64,000 bases of DNA from Buttiauxella agrestis (lineage in GTDB: Bacteria > Pseudomonadota > Gammaproteobacteria > Enterobacterales > Enterobacteriaceae): NCBI RefSeq assembly GCF_900446255.1, contig NZ_UIGI01000001.1, positions 3,250,763-3,314,762 of the forward strand. Reading direction: 5' to 3'. Each line of letters starts with the position of its first letter. The first letter of the stretch is position 1. Positions 25,432 to 35,839 of the stretch are shown in pieces. Position numbers and translations under genes: made by a program. Under the pieces are notes generated by a model, which did no database searches, had not been told where the DNA came from, and saw nothing but the letters and a program-made list of their open reading frames with translations.

Positions 25432-28044
25432 TTAAGCCAGTGCTTTAGAAATCTTCTCGAACAAATCACCCGACAAGTTTTCCAGCCCTTTCAGCTGTTC
25501 CAGCGCCGCACGCATCATTTCCTGACGTTTCGCATCATAGCGTTTGAGTCGAATCAACGGCTCAATCAGACGTGAAGCCACCTGCGGGTTACGGTGGTTC
25601 AGCTCGCTGAGCATTTCCACCATAAACTGATAACCGCTGCCATCAAGCGCGTGGAATGCGGATGGATTAGCAGCTGCAAAAGCACCAATCAGCGAGCGCA
25701 CACGGTTCGGGTTGCTCATGCTAAATGAACGATGGTTCAGTAGCTCGCGCACTTTGCTCAAGGTGTCTACTGCTGGGCTGGTGGCTTGCAGTACAAACCA
25801 CTTGTCCATCACCAGACCATCCTGATGCCATTTCTCATCAAACGCAGCCATCAATTCTGCGCGACATGGTAACTGCGCAGCAACAGACGCGGCCAGGGCG
25901 GCGATAGAATCGGTCATATTATCAGCACTTTTGAACTGGTTACGCACCAGTTGCTCAGCAAGCTGTTTCTCGCCAAAGGCCAGATAACGCAGGCAAGTAT
26001 TGCGCAGCGCGCGTTTGCCGATATCCGCATGCTCGACACGATAAGCATCAAGTTTGTTGGCGTTATAAACTGCCAGGAATTCATCCGCCAGCTCGTTTGC
26101 CAGCGTGCGCGTTAAGGCTTCATGCACGGCGGCGATCGCTTGCGGATCGATTTTCTGGAACAGTTCGGCAATTTCGTTCTGCGAAGGCAGCGTCAGAATT
26201 TCTGCCGCCAGCGCCGGGTCGATTTTCTCATCCAGTAGAATCGCTCGGAACGCATCAGCCACGTGCAGCGGCAGCGACAACGGTTGGCCCTGTTGGCTGC
26301 GGTTGACGTTCAGCTTAATGTACGTTGCCAGCAGACTTTGCGCCGCATCCCAACGGGAGAAATCGTTACGCGCATGACGCATAAGGAACGTCAGTTGCTG
26401 ATCGCTCCATTTATATTCCAGTTTCACCGGCGCTGAGAATTCACGCAGCAATGACGGAACCGGCTGGAAATAAACGTTATCAAAAACAAACGTCTGCTCG
26501 TTCTGAGTCACATTCAGCACGTGGTGAATCGGGTGGCCGTTTTTCTGCAATGGAATCACTTTGCCTTCGTTGTCATACAGTTCGATATCGAACGGGATGT
26601 GTAACGGATGCTTTTCCTGTTGCTCGGCGGTAGGCGGTGTGTGCTGGCTGATGGTCAGCGTGTACAACTCGGTTTCCGGGTCGTAGTCATCACGCACGGT
26701 GACGACTGGCGTACCGGCCTGGCTGTACCAACGGCGGAAGTGAGACAGGTCAACGTTTGACGCATCTTCCATCGCCTGCACAAAATCATCGCAGGTCGCC
26801 GCACTGCCATCATGGCGTTCAAAGTAAAGTTGCATCCCTTTCTGGAAGTTCTCTTCACCCAGCAAGGTGTGCAGCATACGGATAACTTCAGAACCCTTTT
26901 CATACACGGTCAGCGTGTAGAAGTTGTTCATTTCGATAACTTTATCCGGACGAATCGGGTGCGCCATCGGGCTTGCGTCTTCTGCAAACTGTGCGGCACG
27001 CATAGTGCGCACGTTCTGAATGCGGTTGACCGCACGTGAACCGAGGTCGGAGCTAAATTCCTGGTCGCGGAAGACAGTCAGCCCTTCTTTCAGGCTTAAC
27101 TGGAACCAGTCGCGACAGGTCACGCGGTTGCCGGTCCAGTTATGGAAATATTCGTGGCCGATAACGGCTTCGATATCGAGGTAATCTTTATCAGTCGCCG
27201 TTTCAGCACGCGCCAGCACGTATTTGGAGTTAAAGACGTTAAGCCCTTTGTTCTCCATCGCGCCCATGTTGAAGAAATCAACGGCGACAATCATGTAGAT
27301 GTCGAGGTCGTATTCGAGACCGAAACGGGTTTCGTCCCATTTCATCGAGGCCTTCAAAGAGGTCATCGCCCAGCTTGCGCGGTCGAGATTGCCACGGTCA
27401 ACGAACAATTCCAGCGCCACATCGCGACCGGAACGCGTTTTGAAAGTATCGCGCAGAACGTCGAAATCACCTGCCACCAGCGCAAACAGGTAGCAAGGTT
27501 TAGGGAACGGGTCTTGCCACTGTACCCAATGACGGCCGTTATCCAGCTCACCTTCGGCAATGCGGTTGCCGTTAGATAACAGGTAAGGATATTTGGATTT
27601 GTCGGCAATGATTTTGGTGGTGAAACGCGCCAGTACATCCGGTCGGTCAAGATACCAGGTAATATGGCGGAAACCTTCTGCTTCACACTGGGTGCAAAGC
27701 GCATCGCCGGAAAGGTAAAGCCCTTCCAGCGCGGTGTTGGTCGCCGGGCTGATTTCATTAACGATGGTCAGCGTGAAGGCTTCTGGCAGTGATTCAATAA
27801 TCAATGCGCCCTCTTCCTGGCGGTAATCTTCCCAGGCGGCACCATTCACATCAATTGAAACCAGCGTCAGGTCTTCGCCGTCAAGACGAAGTGGCGCACC
27901 TGCTGCGCCCTGGCGGGTAATTTGACTAATAGCAGTGACCAGGGTTTTTGTGGCATCAAGGTCAAAGGTCAAATCGATATCGGTAATCGTGTAATCCGGC
28001 GCACGGTAGTCGTGGCGATATTTGGCTTGTGGCTGTTGTGTCAT
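25432..28044 (-). CDS. pepN: aminopeptidase N
   Basis: Zinc M1-family aminopeptidase, the major broad-specificity aminopeptidase of enteric bacteria. At 870 residues it equals the E. coli length. The substrate-anchoring GAMEN motif appears as MGAMENKGLN, and the zinc site as HEYFHNWTGNRV with the third ligand Glu in LKEGLT. The N-terminal beta domain, thermolysin-like domain and long helical C-terminal domain are all present. It is convergent with ssuB and divergent from pncB. Confidence 0.98.
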   Translation of the reverse strand: MTQQPQAKYRHDYRAPDYTITDIDLTFDLDATKTLVTAISQITRQGAAGAPLRLDGEDLTLVSIDVNGAAWEDYRQEEGALIIESLPEAFTLTIVNEISPATNTALEGLYLSGDALCTQCEAEGFRHITWYLDRPDVLARFTTKIIADKSKYPYLLSNGNRIAEGELDNGRHWVQWQDPFPKPCYLFALVAGDFDVLRDTFKTRSGRDVALELFVDRGNLDRASWAMTSLKASMKWDETRFGLEYDLDIYMIVAVDFFNMGAMENKGLNVFNSKYVLARAETATDKDYLDIEAVIGHEYFHNWTGNRVTCRDWFQLSLKEGLTVFRDQEFSSDLGSRAVNRIQNVRTMRAAQFAEDASPMAHPIRPDKVIEMNNFYTLTVYEKGSEVIRMLHTLLGEENFQKGMQLYFERHDGSAATCDDFVQAMEDASNVDLSHFRRWYSQAGTPVVTVRDDYDPETELYTLTISQHTPPTAEQQEKHPLHIPFDIELYDNEGKVIPLQKNGHPIHHVLNVTQNEQTFVFDNVYFQPVPSLLREFSAPVKLEYKWSDQQLTFLMRHARNDFSRWDAAQSLLATYIKLNVNRSQQGQPLSLPLHVADAFRAILLDEKIDPALAAEILTLPSQNEIAELFQKIDPQAIAAVHEALTRTLANELADEFLAVYNANKLDAYRVEHADIGKRALRNTCLRYLAFGEKQLAEQLVRNQFKSADNMTDSIAALAASVAAQLPCRAELMAAFDEKWHQDGLVMDKWFVLQATSPAVDTLSKVRELLNHRSFSMSNPNRVRSLIGAFAAANPSAFHALDGSGYQFMVEMLSELNHRNPQVASRLIEPLIRLKRYDAKRQEMMRAALEQLKGLENLSGDLFEKISKALA

Positions 28045-28311
28045 AAAAAACCTTATATATCATCCGTAAGTTTTCGGGGTTCAGTCTATTCCTGTTGCCC
28101 TAATGTTGCCACGCAGAATCATCATCTTTTCTGGGCTTCTCACGCGAATTGCTACACTTTTATAACAAGCGGCACGAATTGCCATCGACCAGAAAGTGTC
28201 CGTGTGTTGTGATCCGGGTTTAATAAACAGATAATCAGGGTATACTCCTGCGTCTTTTATCTGCTTAGCCCTTGATGGAAACGCTCCTGTGAGAGGATGC
28301 TGCAACGCGCC

Positions 28312-29514
28312 ATGACACGACACGCTTCCCCGATTTTGCAAACGCTTCTGGATACTGATGCCTATAAGCTTCATATGCAGCAGGCAGTATTCCACCGTTA
28401 TCACGACGTGAGCGTCGCCGCCGAGTTCCGTTGTCGTGGTGACGACCTGCTGGGTGTCTATGCCGATGCCATCCGTGAACAGGTGGATTTCATGCGCCAC
28501 CTCACGCTCACCGATGAGGAGTTCGCATTCCTTGAAAGTCTGCCATTTTTTGAAGCAGATTATCTCGCGTGGCTGCGTACTTTCCGCTACGACCCCGCTC
28601 AAGTTCACATCCGCAATAATAATGGTCATCTAGACATTCGTCTGACCGGTTCATGGCTGGAAGTGATTATGTGGGAAGTGCCATTGCTGGCGGTTATCAG
28701 CGAGGTGGTGCATCAGCATCGTTCGCCGGGCGTGAACCCGCAAATGGCCCTCGAGCATCTGGAAGGTAAGCTGGTTGAGTTCAAAGAACTGACGGCTGAT
28801 ATCGATCTTTCCGCTTTCCGTTTGATGGACTTTGGCACTCGCCGCCGTTTTTCGCGTGAAGTTCAGGAGGCTATAGTCAGCCGCCTGCAACAAGAAACCT
28901 GGTTTGTCGGCACCAGTAATTACGATTTGGCTCGTCGCCTGGATTTAACGCCAATGGGCACGCAAGCTCACGAATGGTTCCAGGCGCATCAGCAAATCAG
29001 CCCGGTTCTGGCGAACAGCCAGCGTGCAGCTCTGCAAGCCTGGCTTGACGAATACCCTGATCAACTCGGTATCGCACTGACCGACTGCATCACAATGGAT
29101 GCTTTCTTACGTGACTTTGATCTCTCATATGCCAGCCAATACCAGGGGTTGCGCCATGATTCCGGGGATCCGGTTGAATGGGGTGAGAAAGCTATCGCGC
29201 ATTACGAGAAGCTGGGCATCGATCCCAAAACTAAAGTTTTGGTGTTCTCTGACAACCTCGACTTGCCGAAAGCGATTGAGCTGTATCGTCATTTCTGCGC
29301 CCGCGTTAATTTGAGTTTTGGTATTGGCACGCGCCTGACCTGCGATATTCCGCAGGTCAAACCGCTCAATATTGTTATCAAGCTGGTGGAGTGTAACGGC
29401 AAGCCAGTTGCTAAACTGTCTGATAGCCCAGGCAAAACCATTTGCCACGATAAAGCGTTCGTTCGGGCGCTGCGTAAAGCCTTCGATTTGCCGCAGATTA
29501 AAAAAGCCAGCTGA
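28312..29514 (+). CDS. pncB: nicotinate phosphoribosyltransferase
   Basis: Makes nicotinate mononucleotide from nicotinate and PRPP with ATP, in the NAD salvage pathway. The ATG at 28312 ([20 protein letters not shown]) gives 400 residues as in E. coli; an in-frame ATG at 28297 adds 5 residues and is not favoured. Conserved segments include [44 protein letters not shown] (containing the phosphorylated His) and [10 protein letters not shown]. coli pncB is repressed by NadR; only a TAAACA half-site is seen upstream. An ATG-proximal -10-like TATACT lies at 28241. Confidence 0.97.
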   Translation: MTRHASPILQTLLDTDAYKLHMQQAVFHRYHDVSVAAEFRCRGDDLLGVYADAIREQVDFMRHLTLTDEEFAFLESLPFFEADYLAWLRTFRYDPAQVHIRNNNGHLDIRLTGSWLEVIMWEVPLLAVISEVVHQHRSPGVNPQMALEHLEGKLVEFKELTADIDLSAFRLMDFGTRRRFSREVQEAIVSRLQQETWFVGTSNYDLARRLDLTPMGTQAHEWFQAHQQISPVLANSQRAALQAWLDEYPDQLGIALTDCITMDAFLRDFDLSYASQYQGLRHDSGDPVEWGEKAIAHYEKLGIDPKTKVLVFSDNLDLPKAIELYRHFCARVNLSFGIGTRLTCDIPQVKPLNIVIKLVECNGKPVAKLSDSPGKTICHDKAFVRALRKAFDLPQIKKAS

Positions 29515-29523
29515 TCCTGATAA

Positions 29524-29565
29524 AACCCATAAACAATATTCAACTTGTTTATGGGTTCCCTTCTT
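29524..29565 (+). terminator. pncB intrinsic terminator
   Basis: AACCCATAAACAA (29524-29536) and TTGTTTATGGGTT (29545-29557) form a 13-bp perfect stem with an 8-nt loop, followed by CCCTTCTTTATT. Confidence 0.85.
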
Positions 29566-29585
29566 TATTGTATTTCTTCATCTGC

Positions 29586-29712
29586 TATACCCAAAAGATT
29601 TCGAGGTGCGGGAAGGCGGCAAACGAGTAAATCCCCAGGAGCTTACATCAGTAAGTGACTGGGGTGAGCGAGAGCAGCTAACGCACCTGCAACTTGAAAG
29701 ATTAAGGGTATA
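29586..29712 (+). repeat. ERIC element (127 bp)
   Basis: Enterobacterial repetitive intergenic consensus. The ends are TATACCC (29586) and GGGTATA (29712), giving exactly the canonical 127 bp, and the core contains ATCCCCAGGAGCTTACAT and AGTAAGTGACTGGGGTGAGC, the sequences targeted by the standard ERIC primers. It is non-coding, lies between the pncB terminator and the asnS promoter region, and is one of a family of mobile miniature elements in Enterobacterales. Confidence 0.95.
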
Positions 29713-29815
29713 TTGATTTTTCTGCTTGTCTGTAGGCTCGCGACAGGTAACATAGATAACCCCCAATTGTGGGTAATTATTTTTTTGTCACTGACCATTT
29801 AATAGAGAGAAAACT

Positions 29816-31216
29816 ATGAGCGTTGTGCCTGTAGCCGACGTACTCCAGGGCCGTGTAGCCGTTGACCAAGAAGTCACCGTTCGCGGGTGGGTGCGTACTC
29901 GAAGAGATTCAAAAGCTGGTATCTCATTCCTCGCCGTCTATGACGGTTCCTGCTTCTCTCCTGTACAGGCCGTCATTAATAATTCTCTGCCTAATTACAA
30001 TGAAGATGTACTGCGCCTGACAACCGGTTGCTCCGTTGTTGTCACCGGTAAAGTGGTTGAATCTCTTGGTCAGGGCCAGAGCTTTGAAATCCAGGCAACC
30101 GAAGTCGAAGTTACTGGCTGGGTTGATGATCCTGATACTTACCCGATGGCGGCCAAACGCCACAGTATTGAGTATCTGCGTGAAGTGGCTCACCTGCGTC
30201 CGCGCACCAACATGATTGGCGCTGTGGCTCGCGTTCGTCATACTCTGGCTCAGGCGTTGCATCGTTTCTTCCATGAGCAGGGTTATTTCTGGGTGTCTAC
30301 CCCGCTGATTACTGCATCTGATACCGAAGGTGCAGGCGAGATGTTCCGCGTATCTACGCTGGATATGGAAAACCTGCCGCGTACTGAAGCTGGCAAAATC
30401 GATTTCGATAAAGACTTCTTCGGTAAAGAAGCGTTCCTGACCGTATCCGGCCAGTTAAACGGCGAAACTTACGCCTGTGCGCTGTCCAAAGTTTATACCT
30501 TCGGGCCAACTTTCCGCGCTGAAAACTCCAACACCAGCCGCCATCTGGCTGAGTTCTGGATGCTGGAACCGGAAGTGGCTTTCGCCAACCTCGACGACGT
30601 TGCGGGTCTGGCTGAAGCGATGCTGAAATACGTCTTTAAAGCGGTGCTTGATGAACGCATGGATGACATGGAGTTCTTTGCCGAGCGCGTTGACAAAGAT
30701 GCAGTGGAACGTTTACAGCGCTTCATCGAAGCTGACTTTGCACAGGTGGATTACACCGACGCAGTTACAATTCTGGAAAATTGCGGTCAGAAATTCGAAA
30801 ACCCAGTTTACTGGGGCGTTGACCTTTCTTCCGAGCATGAACGTTATCTTGCTGAACAACACTTCAAAGCTCCGGTTGTTGTGAAAAACTATCCGAAAGA
30901 CATTAAGGCCTTCTATATGCGCCTTAACGAAGACGGTAAAACCGTTGCTGCAATGGATGTGTTAGCACCAGGTATTGGTGAAATCATCGGTGGTTCTCAG
31001 CGTGAAGAACGTCTGGATGTGCTTGATGCGCGCATGGCCGAGATGGGTCTGAATAAAGAAGATTACTGGTGGTATCGCGACCTGCGTCGTTACGGCACCG
31101 TGCCGCACTCCGGTTTCGGCCTTGGTTTTGAGCGTCTGATTGCCTATGTAACCGGCGTTCAGAACGTTCGTGACGTGATTCCGTTCCCACGAACACCGCG
31201 TAATGCGAACTTCTAA
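29816..31216 (+). CDS. asnS: asparaginyl-tRNA synthetase
   Basis: Class IIb aminoacyl-tRNA synthetase that charges tRNA-Asn. The 466 residues contain an N-terminal OB-fold anticodon-binding domain (about 15-110, [20 protein letters not shown]) and the class II catalytic core with motif 2 [19 protein letters not shown] and motif 3 [15 protein letters not shown] near the C-terminus. The length matches E. coli. RBS is GAGAGAAAAC. It stands alone between the ERIC element and its own terminator. Confidence 0.98.
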   Translation: MSVVPVADVLQGRVAVDQEVTVRGWVRTRRDSKAGISFLAVYDGSCFSPVQAVINNSLPNYNEDVLRLTTGCSVVVTGKVVESLGQGQSFEIQATEVEVTGWVDDPDTYPMAAKRHSIEYLREVAHLRPRTNMIGAVARVRHTLAQALHRFFHEQGYFWVSTPLITASDTEGAGEMFRVSTLDMENLPRTEAGKIDFDKDFFGKEAFLTVSGQLNGETYACALSKVYTFGPTFRAENSNTSRHLAEFWMLEPEVAFANLDDVAGLAEAMLKYVFKAVLDERMDDMEFFAERVDKDAVERLQRFIEADFAQVDYTDAVTILENCGQKFENPVYWGVDLSSEHERYLAEQHFKAPVVVKNYPKDIKAFYMRLNEDGKTVAAMDVLAPGIGEIIGGSQREERLDVLDARMAEMGLNKEDYWWYRDLRRYGTVPHSGFGLGFERLIAYVTGVQNVRDVIPFPRTPRNANF

Positions 31217-31232
31217 GATTTGATTTTTACCC

Positions 31233-31257
31233 AGGCCAGCATTGCTGGCCTTTTTTC
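31233..31257 (+). terminator. asnS intrinsic terminator
   Basis: AGGCCAGC (31233-31240), loop ATT, GCTGGCCT (31244-31251), then TTTTTC. Confidence 0.92.
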
Positions 31258-31610
31258 TGCCTGTGATAAATTCGTCTTTTTTCTTCAACGAAAGTTAAAC
31301 AAACGTCAATTTCAACCCCATTTCGCAACTACCCCGTTACTAATTGTGTCTGCGAAACAGACAAACACAAATTAACCCTACTTTTGGCTTGCATCCTCAT
31401 TTCGAGGATTGACTTAGCACATTTGGATAATTTTCACACAGAAGTCTGGACATCCAAAAATCACTCAAAGAATGTACAAGTGTAAGCAAAATATTCACTG
31501 AAGTTTAACTTATGCCAATTAAACATAAGTATTTCATATATATAGGATAAGAAAGGTGGAATTTTAGGCGAAGCGGCCAGGAAGTTTGAGATAGTTCACA
31601 AAGTTCCGTA
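31258..31610 (+). other. long AT-rich region upstream of ompF
   Basis: About 350 bp with no supported gene. It contains two small dyads: an imperfect repeat TTGTGTCTG/CAGACAAACACAA around 31345-31373, and ATCCTC-ATTTC-GAGGAT at 31393-31409. In E. coli a distal OmpR site (F4) and IHF sites lie at comparable distance from ompF; whether they exist here cannot be settled by eye. Confidence 0.4.
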
Positions 31611-31812
31611 AAATACATATTTAGTTACACATAGTTTCTTCTTGTAACTCACTCTCGATGTTTGTAGCACTTTCAGGCTAGCGAAACGGTTTCATGGATG
31701 GAAAGATGCCTGACAGATACAGAAAGACACCAAACTCTCATCAATAGTTCCGTACAGAATTATTGACGGCAGTGGCAGGTGTTACAAAAAAACCTAATGA
31801 GGGTAATAAATA
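31611..31812 (+). promoter_or_regulatory. ompF promoter, OmpR region and MicF target leader
   Basis: The stretch TTAGTTACACATAG with T-rich flanks (31621-31650) occupies the position of the OmpR F1-F3 sites. Downstream, TTTGTAGCACTTTCA (31661-31675), GGAAAGATGCC and the leader ATTGACGGCAGTGGCAGGTG followed by ATGAGGGTAATAAATA match the E. coli ompF promoter and leader nearly base for base. In E. coli that leader pairs with the small RNA MicF. Confidence 0.75.
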
Positions 31813-32994
31813 ATGATGAAGCGCAATATTCTGGCAGTGTTAATCCCTGCTCTGCTGGTAGCCGGTGCAGCTAACGCTGCAGAAATCTACAACAAAAACG
31901 GCAACAAACTGGACTTCTACGGTAAAGCTGTAGGTGAGCATGGCTGGACGACTAACGGCAACAGCACAAACGCTGACTCTACCTATGCTCGTATTGGCTT
32001 CAAGGGTGAGACCCAGATCAATGACCAGATGACTGGTTACGGTCAGTGGGAATACAACATGACCGCTTCCAACGCGGAAGGCGCTCAGAGCCAGGCTACT
32101 CGTCTGGCATTCGCTGGTCTGAAATTTGGTGACGCGGGTTCTCTGGATTACGGCCGTAACTACGGTGCAATCTACGACGTAGCTGCTTACACCGATATGC
32201 TGGTTGTTTGGGGTGGCGATTCTTGGGTTGCTACAGACAACTTCATGACTGGCCGTACCAATGGCGTTCTGACTTACCGTAACAGCAACTTCTTCGGTCT
32301 GGTTGACGGTCTGAACTTTGCTCTGCAATATCAGGGTAAAAACGAACGTAACAGCCCAGTTACTGTAACTTACGACGACACTACTGGTGCACCGCAGTCA
32401 GTAAGTCTGACCGGTAACGGCGCTAAAGCTAACGGCGAAGGCTACAGCACTGCTGTAACTTATGACTTTGCAGAAGGCTTCAGTGTAGCTGCTGGTTATG
32501 CAAACTCTGACCGTACCGATGCACAGCAAAACGCATTGACAGCTTCGACTCCTGCTGGTGTTCGTTACAACGGCGGCGCAAGCGGTGATCACGCTGAAGC
32601 ATGGTCTACTGCTGCTAAATACGATGCAAACAACGTCTATGCAGCTATCCAGTATGCAGAGACTACCAACATGACTCGCGAACCAGATGCAAACTTCGCG
32701 AACAAAACTCAGAACTTCGAAGCTGTAGTTCAGTACCAGTTCGATTTCGGCCTGCGTCCATCCATTGGTTACGTTCAGTCTAAGGGTAAAGACCTGGTTG
32801 CACGTAATGGCTTCAACGGCGGCAATGCTGACCTGGTTAAATACGTCGAAGTGGGTACCTGGTACTACTTCAACAAAAACATGAACGTATACGCTGCATA
32901 CAAATTCAACCTGTTGGATGACAACGCATACAGCGCTGCTACTGGTCAAGAAACTGACGACCAAACCACAGTTGGTATCGTTTACCAGTTCTAA
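31813..32994 (+). CDS. ompF: outer membrane porin OmpF
   Basis: Trimeric general-diffusion porin. The 393-residue precursor starts [18 protein letters not shown] with a 22-residue signal peptide ending ANA before [16 protein letters not shown]. Sixteen alternating beta strands are apparent and the C-terminus is the canonical GIVYQF. Eyelet basic residues are retained ([28 protein letters not shown]). Loop 3 is unusual: where nearly all enteric OmpF/OmpC porins have TDMLPEFGGD, this protein has [10 protein letters not shown] (V131-V132-W133), losing the eyelet glutamate and proline. It is about 30 residues longer than E. coli OmpF, mainly in loops. The promoter and MicF-target leader, and its place between asnS and aspC, support orthology with ompF rather than ompC. 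Confidence 0.95.
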   Translation: MMKRNILAVLIPALLVAGAANAAEIYNKNGNKLDFYGKAVGEHGWTTNGNSTNADSTYARIGFKGETQINDQMTGYGQWEYNMTASNAEGAQSQATRLAFAGLKFGDAGSLDYGRNYGAIYDVAAYTDMLVVWGGDSWVATDNFMTGRTNGVLTYRNSNFFGLVDGLNFALQYQGKNERNSPVTVTYDDTTGAPQSVSLTGNGAKANGEGYSTAVTYDFAEGFSVAAGYANSDRTDAQQNALTASTPAGVRYNGGASGDHAEAWSTAAKYDANNVYAAIQYAETTNMTREPDANFANKTQNFEAVVQYQFDFGLRPSIGYVQSKGKDLVARNGFNGGNADLVKYVEVGTWYYFNKNMNVYAAYKFNLLDDNAYSAATGQETDDQTTVGIVYQF

Positions 32995-33025
32995 TTATCC
33001 CGCAACTTTGTTGCAAGGATGATTT

Positions 33026-33053
33026 AAAAACAGGGCTTCGGCCCTGTTTTTTT
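33026..33053 (+). terminator. ompF intrinsic terminator
   Basis: AAAAACAGGGC, loop TTCG, GCCCTGTTTTTTT: a strong stem with A/T flanks. Confidence 0.93.
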
Positions 33054-33182
33054 ATGCCTGAAAAGATGAAAAAAATTACTTGTGACGGAGCCTGTTTCTT
33101 TTTGTTGCAAACGGTTGGCATTTGCTAAAACAGCAGTTAACCTGAGAGCGTTACTCCTTCGATATCAAAATGGAAACCCGTC

Positions 33183-34373
33183 ATGTTTGAGAACATTACC
33201 GCAGCCCCTGCTGATCCCATTCTTGGTTTGGCCGATCTGTTTCGCGCCGATGACCGTCCGACAAAAATTAACCTCGGCATTGGTGTTTATAAAGATGAAA
33301 CGGGTAAAACTCCGGTTCTGACCAGCGTTAAAAAAGCAGAGCTGTATCTTCTTGAGAATGAGAACACCAAGAATTACCTCGGTATCGACGGTATTCCTGA
33401 ATTCGGTCATTGCACCCAGGAATTGCTGTTCGGGAAAGGCAACACACTGAGCGCAGCCAAACGCGCCCGCACCGCACAAACTCCAGGTGGCACAGGTGCA
33501 TTGCGTGTTGCCGCTGATTTCCTCGCTAAAAACACCACGGCTAAACGTGTGTGGGTAAGCAATCCAAGCTGGCCGAACCACAAAAGTGTATTTAATTCAG
33601 CGGGTCTTGAAGTTTGTGAATATGACTATTACGACGCGCAAAACCATTCTTTGAATTTCGATGGCCTGGTTAGCAGTCTGCAAGCCGCGCAAGCTGGCGA
33701 CGTCGTGTTGTTCCACGGCTGCTGCCATAACCCAACCGGTATCGACCCAACGGCTGAACAGTGGAAGGTCCTGGCTGAGATGTCTCAGGCCAAAGGCTGG
33801 CTGCCACTGTTTGACTTCGCCTACCAGGGCTTTGCTCGTGGTCTGGAAGAAGATGCTGAAGGCCTGCGTATCTTTGCTGCAAGCCACCAGGAACTGATTG
33901 TTGCCAGTTCATACTCCAAGAACTTTGGCCTGTACAATGAGCGCGTAGGTGCTTGTACGCTGGTTGCTGCGAATGCCGATACCGTTGACCGCGCATTCAG
34001 CCAGATGAAGTCGGTGATTCGTGCTAACTACTCTAACCCGCCAGCGCACGGCGCATCTGTTGTTGCCACCATTCTGAGCAACGAAGCGCTGCGGACTATC
34101 TGGGAGCAGGAACTGTCTGACATGCGCCAGCGTATTCATCGCATGCGCCAGCTGTTTGTGAATACTCTGCAAGAGAAAGGCGCTGACCGCGACTTTAGCT
34201 TTATCATCAACCAGAACGGTATGTTCTCGTTCAGCGGATTGACCAAAGAGCAGGTGCTGCGTTTACGTGAAGAGTTTGGTGTGTATGCGGTTGCATCCGG
34301 GCGTGTGAACGTTGCGGGTATGACGCCAGATAACATGGCTCCGCTGTGTGAAGCGATTGTCGCTGTGCTGTAA
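33183..34373 (+). CDS. aspC: aspartate aminotransferase
   Basis: Pyridoxal-phosphate enzyme interconverting aspartate and 2-oxoglutarate with oxaloacetate and glutamate; class I aminotransferase fold. The 396 residues equal E. coli AspC. The PLP-binding lysine is K246 in [15 protein letters not shown], and other conserved segments are [26 protein letters not shown] and [16 protein letters not shown] hairpin terminator separates it from convergent gloC. Confidence 0.98.
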   Translation: MFENITAAPADPILGLADLFRADDRPTKINLGIGVYKDETGKTPVLTSVKKAELYLLENENTKNYLGIDGIPEFGHCTQELLFGKGNTLSAAKRARTAQTPGGTGALRVAADFLAKNTTAKRVWVSNPSWPNHKSVFNSAGLEVCEYDYYDAQNHSLNFDGLVSSLQAAQAGDVVLFHGCCHNPTGIDPTAEQWKVLAEMSQAKGWLPLFDFAYQGFARGLEEDAEGLRIFAASHQELIVASSYSKNFGLYNERVGACTLVAANADTVDRAFSQMKSVIRANYSNPPAHGASVVATILSNEALRTIWEQELSDMRQRIHRMRQLFVNTLQEKGADRDFSFIINQNGMFSFSGLTKEQVLRLREEFGVYAVASGRVNVAGMTPDNMAPLCEAIVAVL

Positions 34374-34386
34374 GCGATACGTCGAT

Positions 34387-34420
34387 AAAAAAAGAGCCGC
34401 ATTTAGCGGCTCTTCTCATT
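34387..34420. terminator. aspC/gloC bidirectional terminator
   Basis: AAGAGCCGC (34392-34400), loop ATTTA, GCGGCTCTT (34406-34414), with an A-run on the left (T-run for gloC) and TCTCATTTT on the right for aspC. Confidence 0.88.
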
Positions 34421-35068
34421 TTACCAGACCGGTAATTCGTCTTGCAGGAACGGGTTGTGCAGGCGCTCGTAACCAAGCGTTGAAAGCGGGCCGTGCCCTG
34501 GGATAAACGTCACATCATCACCCAACGGCAATAACTTACGCTTAATAGAGTCAATTAACGCGGCATGATTGCCCTGCGGGAAATCACTGCGCCCTACTCC
34601 GCCTTTGAAAATCACATCACCGGAAATCAGCAACTGAGATTGCGCATCAAAGAATACAACGTGACCAGGTGTGTGCCCCGGGCAATGCAACACCTGTAAG
34701 GTTACATTCCCCACTGACACGCTATCCCCTTCATTCAACCAACGATCGGGGGTCAGCGGCAGGCATTCTTCCAGACCAAACATTTGGCTTTGTGCAGGTA
34801 ATCCCTGCAACCAAAATTCGTCCTCTTTTTCCGGTCCGACAACAGGAACGCCATAAAACTCAGCCAGTTCCGCAGCCGCACCAACGTGGTCAAGATGACC
34901 ATGGGTAAGCAGGATTTGCGTGAGTTTCACGCCTTTCGCTGCAACTTGCTGTTTGATCTTTTCGGCTTCACCACCGGGATCAACCAACGCTGCCTGTTGT
35001 GTTTCTTCACACCAAATTAGTGAACAGTTTTGGCCGAATGCGGTGACCGGGATAATGTGATAGTTCAT
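34421..35068 (-). CDS. gloC: type II hydroxyacylglutathione hydrolase GloC
   Basis: Metallo-beta-lactamase-fold thioesterase (YcbL) that hydrolyses S-lactoylglutathione as a second glyoxalase II. The product has 215 residues, the E. coli length. The metal-binding motif THGHLDH is at 55-61 (H56, H58, D60, H61), with further ligands in [15 protein letters not shown] and PGHGP. It is convergent with aspC and follows mepK on the same strand after a 40-bp gap, so cotranscription with mepK is possible. Confidence 0.96.
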   Translation of the reverse strand: MNYHIIPVTAFGQNCSLIWCEETQQAALVDPGGEAEKIKQQVAAKGVKLTQILLTHGHLDHVGAAAELAEFYGVPVVGPEKEDEFWLQGLPAQSQMFGLEECLPLTPDRWLNEGDSVSVGNVTLQVLHCPGHTPGHVVFFDAQSQLLISGDVIFKGGVGRSDFPQGNHAALIDSIKRKLLPLGDDVTFIPGHGPLSTLGYERLHNPFLQDELPVW

Positions 35069-35108
35069 GACACTCCAATACCGGCAGCAATCGCCGGATT
35101 CCGTTGTT

Positions 35109-35657
35109 TTACCAGTGCCTTAGTGGCCCGGTATCAATATGCACAAAGTTGCTGCTTGGGTAGTATCCTACACCACCAGCGCGCATAGATAATGCTGCTT
35201 TGCGAACATTGCTTAACGAAATCCCTTCAATATGGAAATCCATGGCCTGGCCTTTGGTGTGATAGCTCTTTTTAGCTACACCGCGGCTGTGGGCACGTAA
35301 TTCGTTATTGGTGTCGAGCGAACGATAGCCTGATACCAATTGCACCGGTTTGTTGGTCCCCAACAAGCCCTGCAAGCGATAAAGCTGATCAAACAATTTA
35401 GGGTCGATGGATTTCATTTTGTTCGCGCGATAATCACGGAAGAAATGATTAAGCCTTGCTAATTCGTCCTGAATATAGCCTTTACCATCGAAAAATTCGG
35501 CTTTCAATGACTCACCTGTGTGCAGGTTATTGAGAGTCAGAATGCGCGGGCGCGGTGTTGAGAGTGTGGCAAACGCTTGCGATGGAAGCAGAGCGGCACC
35601 TAAAGCCACGCCACCCAACGCCAGCAGCTTGCGGCGGTTTGCGTCAAATTTGTCCAT
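35109..35657 (-). CDS. mepK: murein endopeptidase MepK (YcbK)
   Basis: M15-family zinc endopeptidase that cleaves peptidoglycan cross-links, notably the 3-3 type made by LD-transpeptidases. The ATG at 35657 ([16 protein letters not shown]) gives 182 residues; a frame 27 residues longer lacks family support. NRRKLLAL followed by a hydrophobic stretch to AFA at residue 30 looks like a twin-arginine export signal. Zinc ligands are H133, D140 ([10 protein letters not shown]) and H173 (FVHIDTG). It lies directly downstream of ldtD, whose product makes its 3-3 substrate. Confidence 0.95.
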   Translation of the reverse strand: MDKFDANRRKLLALGGVALGAALLPSQAFATLSTPRPRILTLNNLHTGESLKAEFFDGKGYIQDELARLNHFFRDYRANKMKSIDPKLFDQLYRLQGLLGTNKPVQLVSGYRSLDTNNELRAHSRGVAKKSYHTKGQAMDFHIEGISLSNVRKAALSMRAGGVGYYPSSNFVHIDTGPLRHW

Positions 35658-35770
35658 GATGTCCAGGTCTACAGGTAAAAAACGATCGAATAATATGCAC
35701 TTCAGGCGCACTGCCGGGAACCTTAACTGCCAAAACAATGCGAGTCAAGGCGCGCTAAACCCAGTAAAAC

Positions 35771-35790
35771 CGGGGCCTGTAGGGGCCCCG
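35771..35790. terminator. GC-rich hairpin between ldtD and mepK
   Basis: CGGGGCC (35771-35777), 6-nt loop, GGCCCCG (35784-35790); on the minus strand GTTTTAC follows. A weak terminator or attenuator between ldtD and mepK. Confidence 0.5.
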
Positions 35791-35839
35791 ATTGGGTTAC
35801 GCAATTATTACGACCGCTAATTCATTAGAATTACTGCAT

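Noticed and set aside
28207-28246. NadR box or full promoter before pncB
   Set aside because: Only a TAAACA half-site is found with no TGTTTA partner at the right spacing, and no -35 fits TATACT well.
29759-29782. possible attenuator CCCCAATTGTGGG plus T-run in the asnS leader
   Set aside because: The stem is only about 4 bp and no leader peptide with Asn codons is present.
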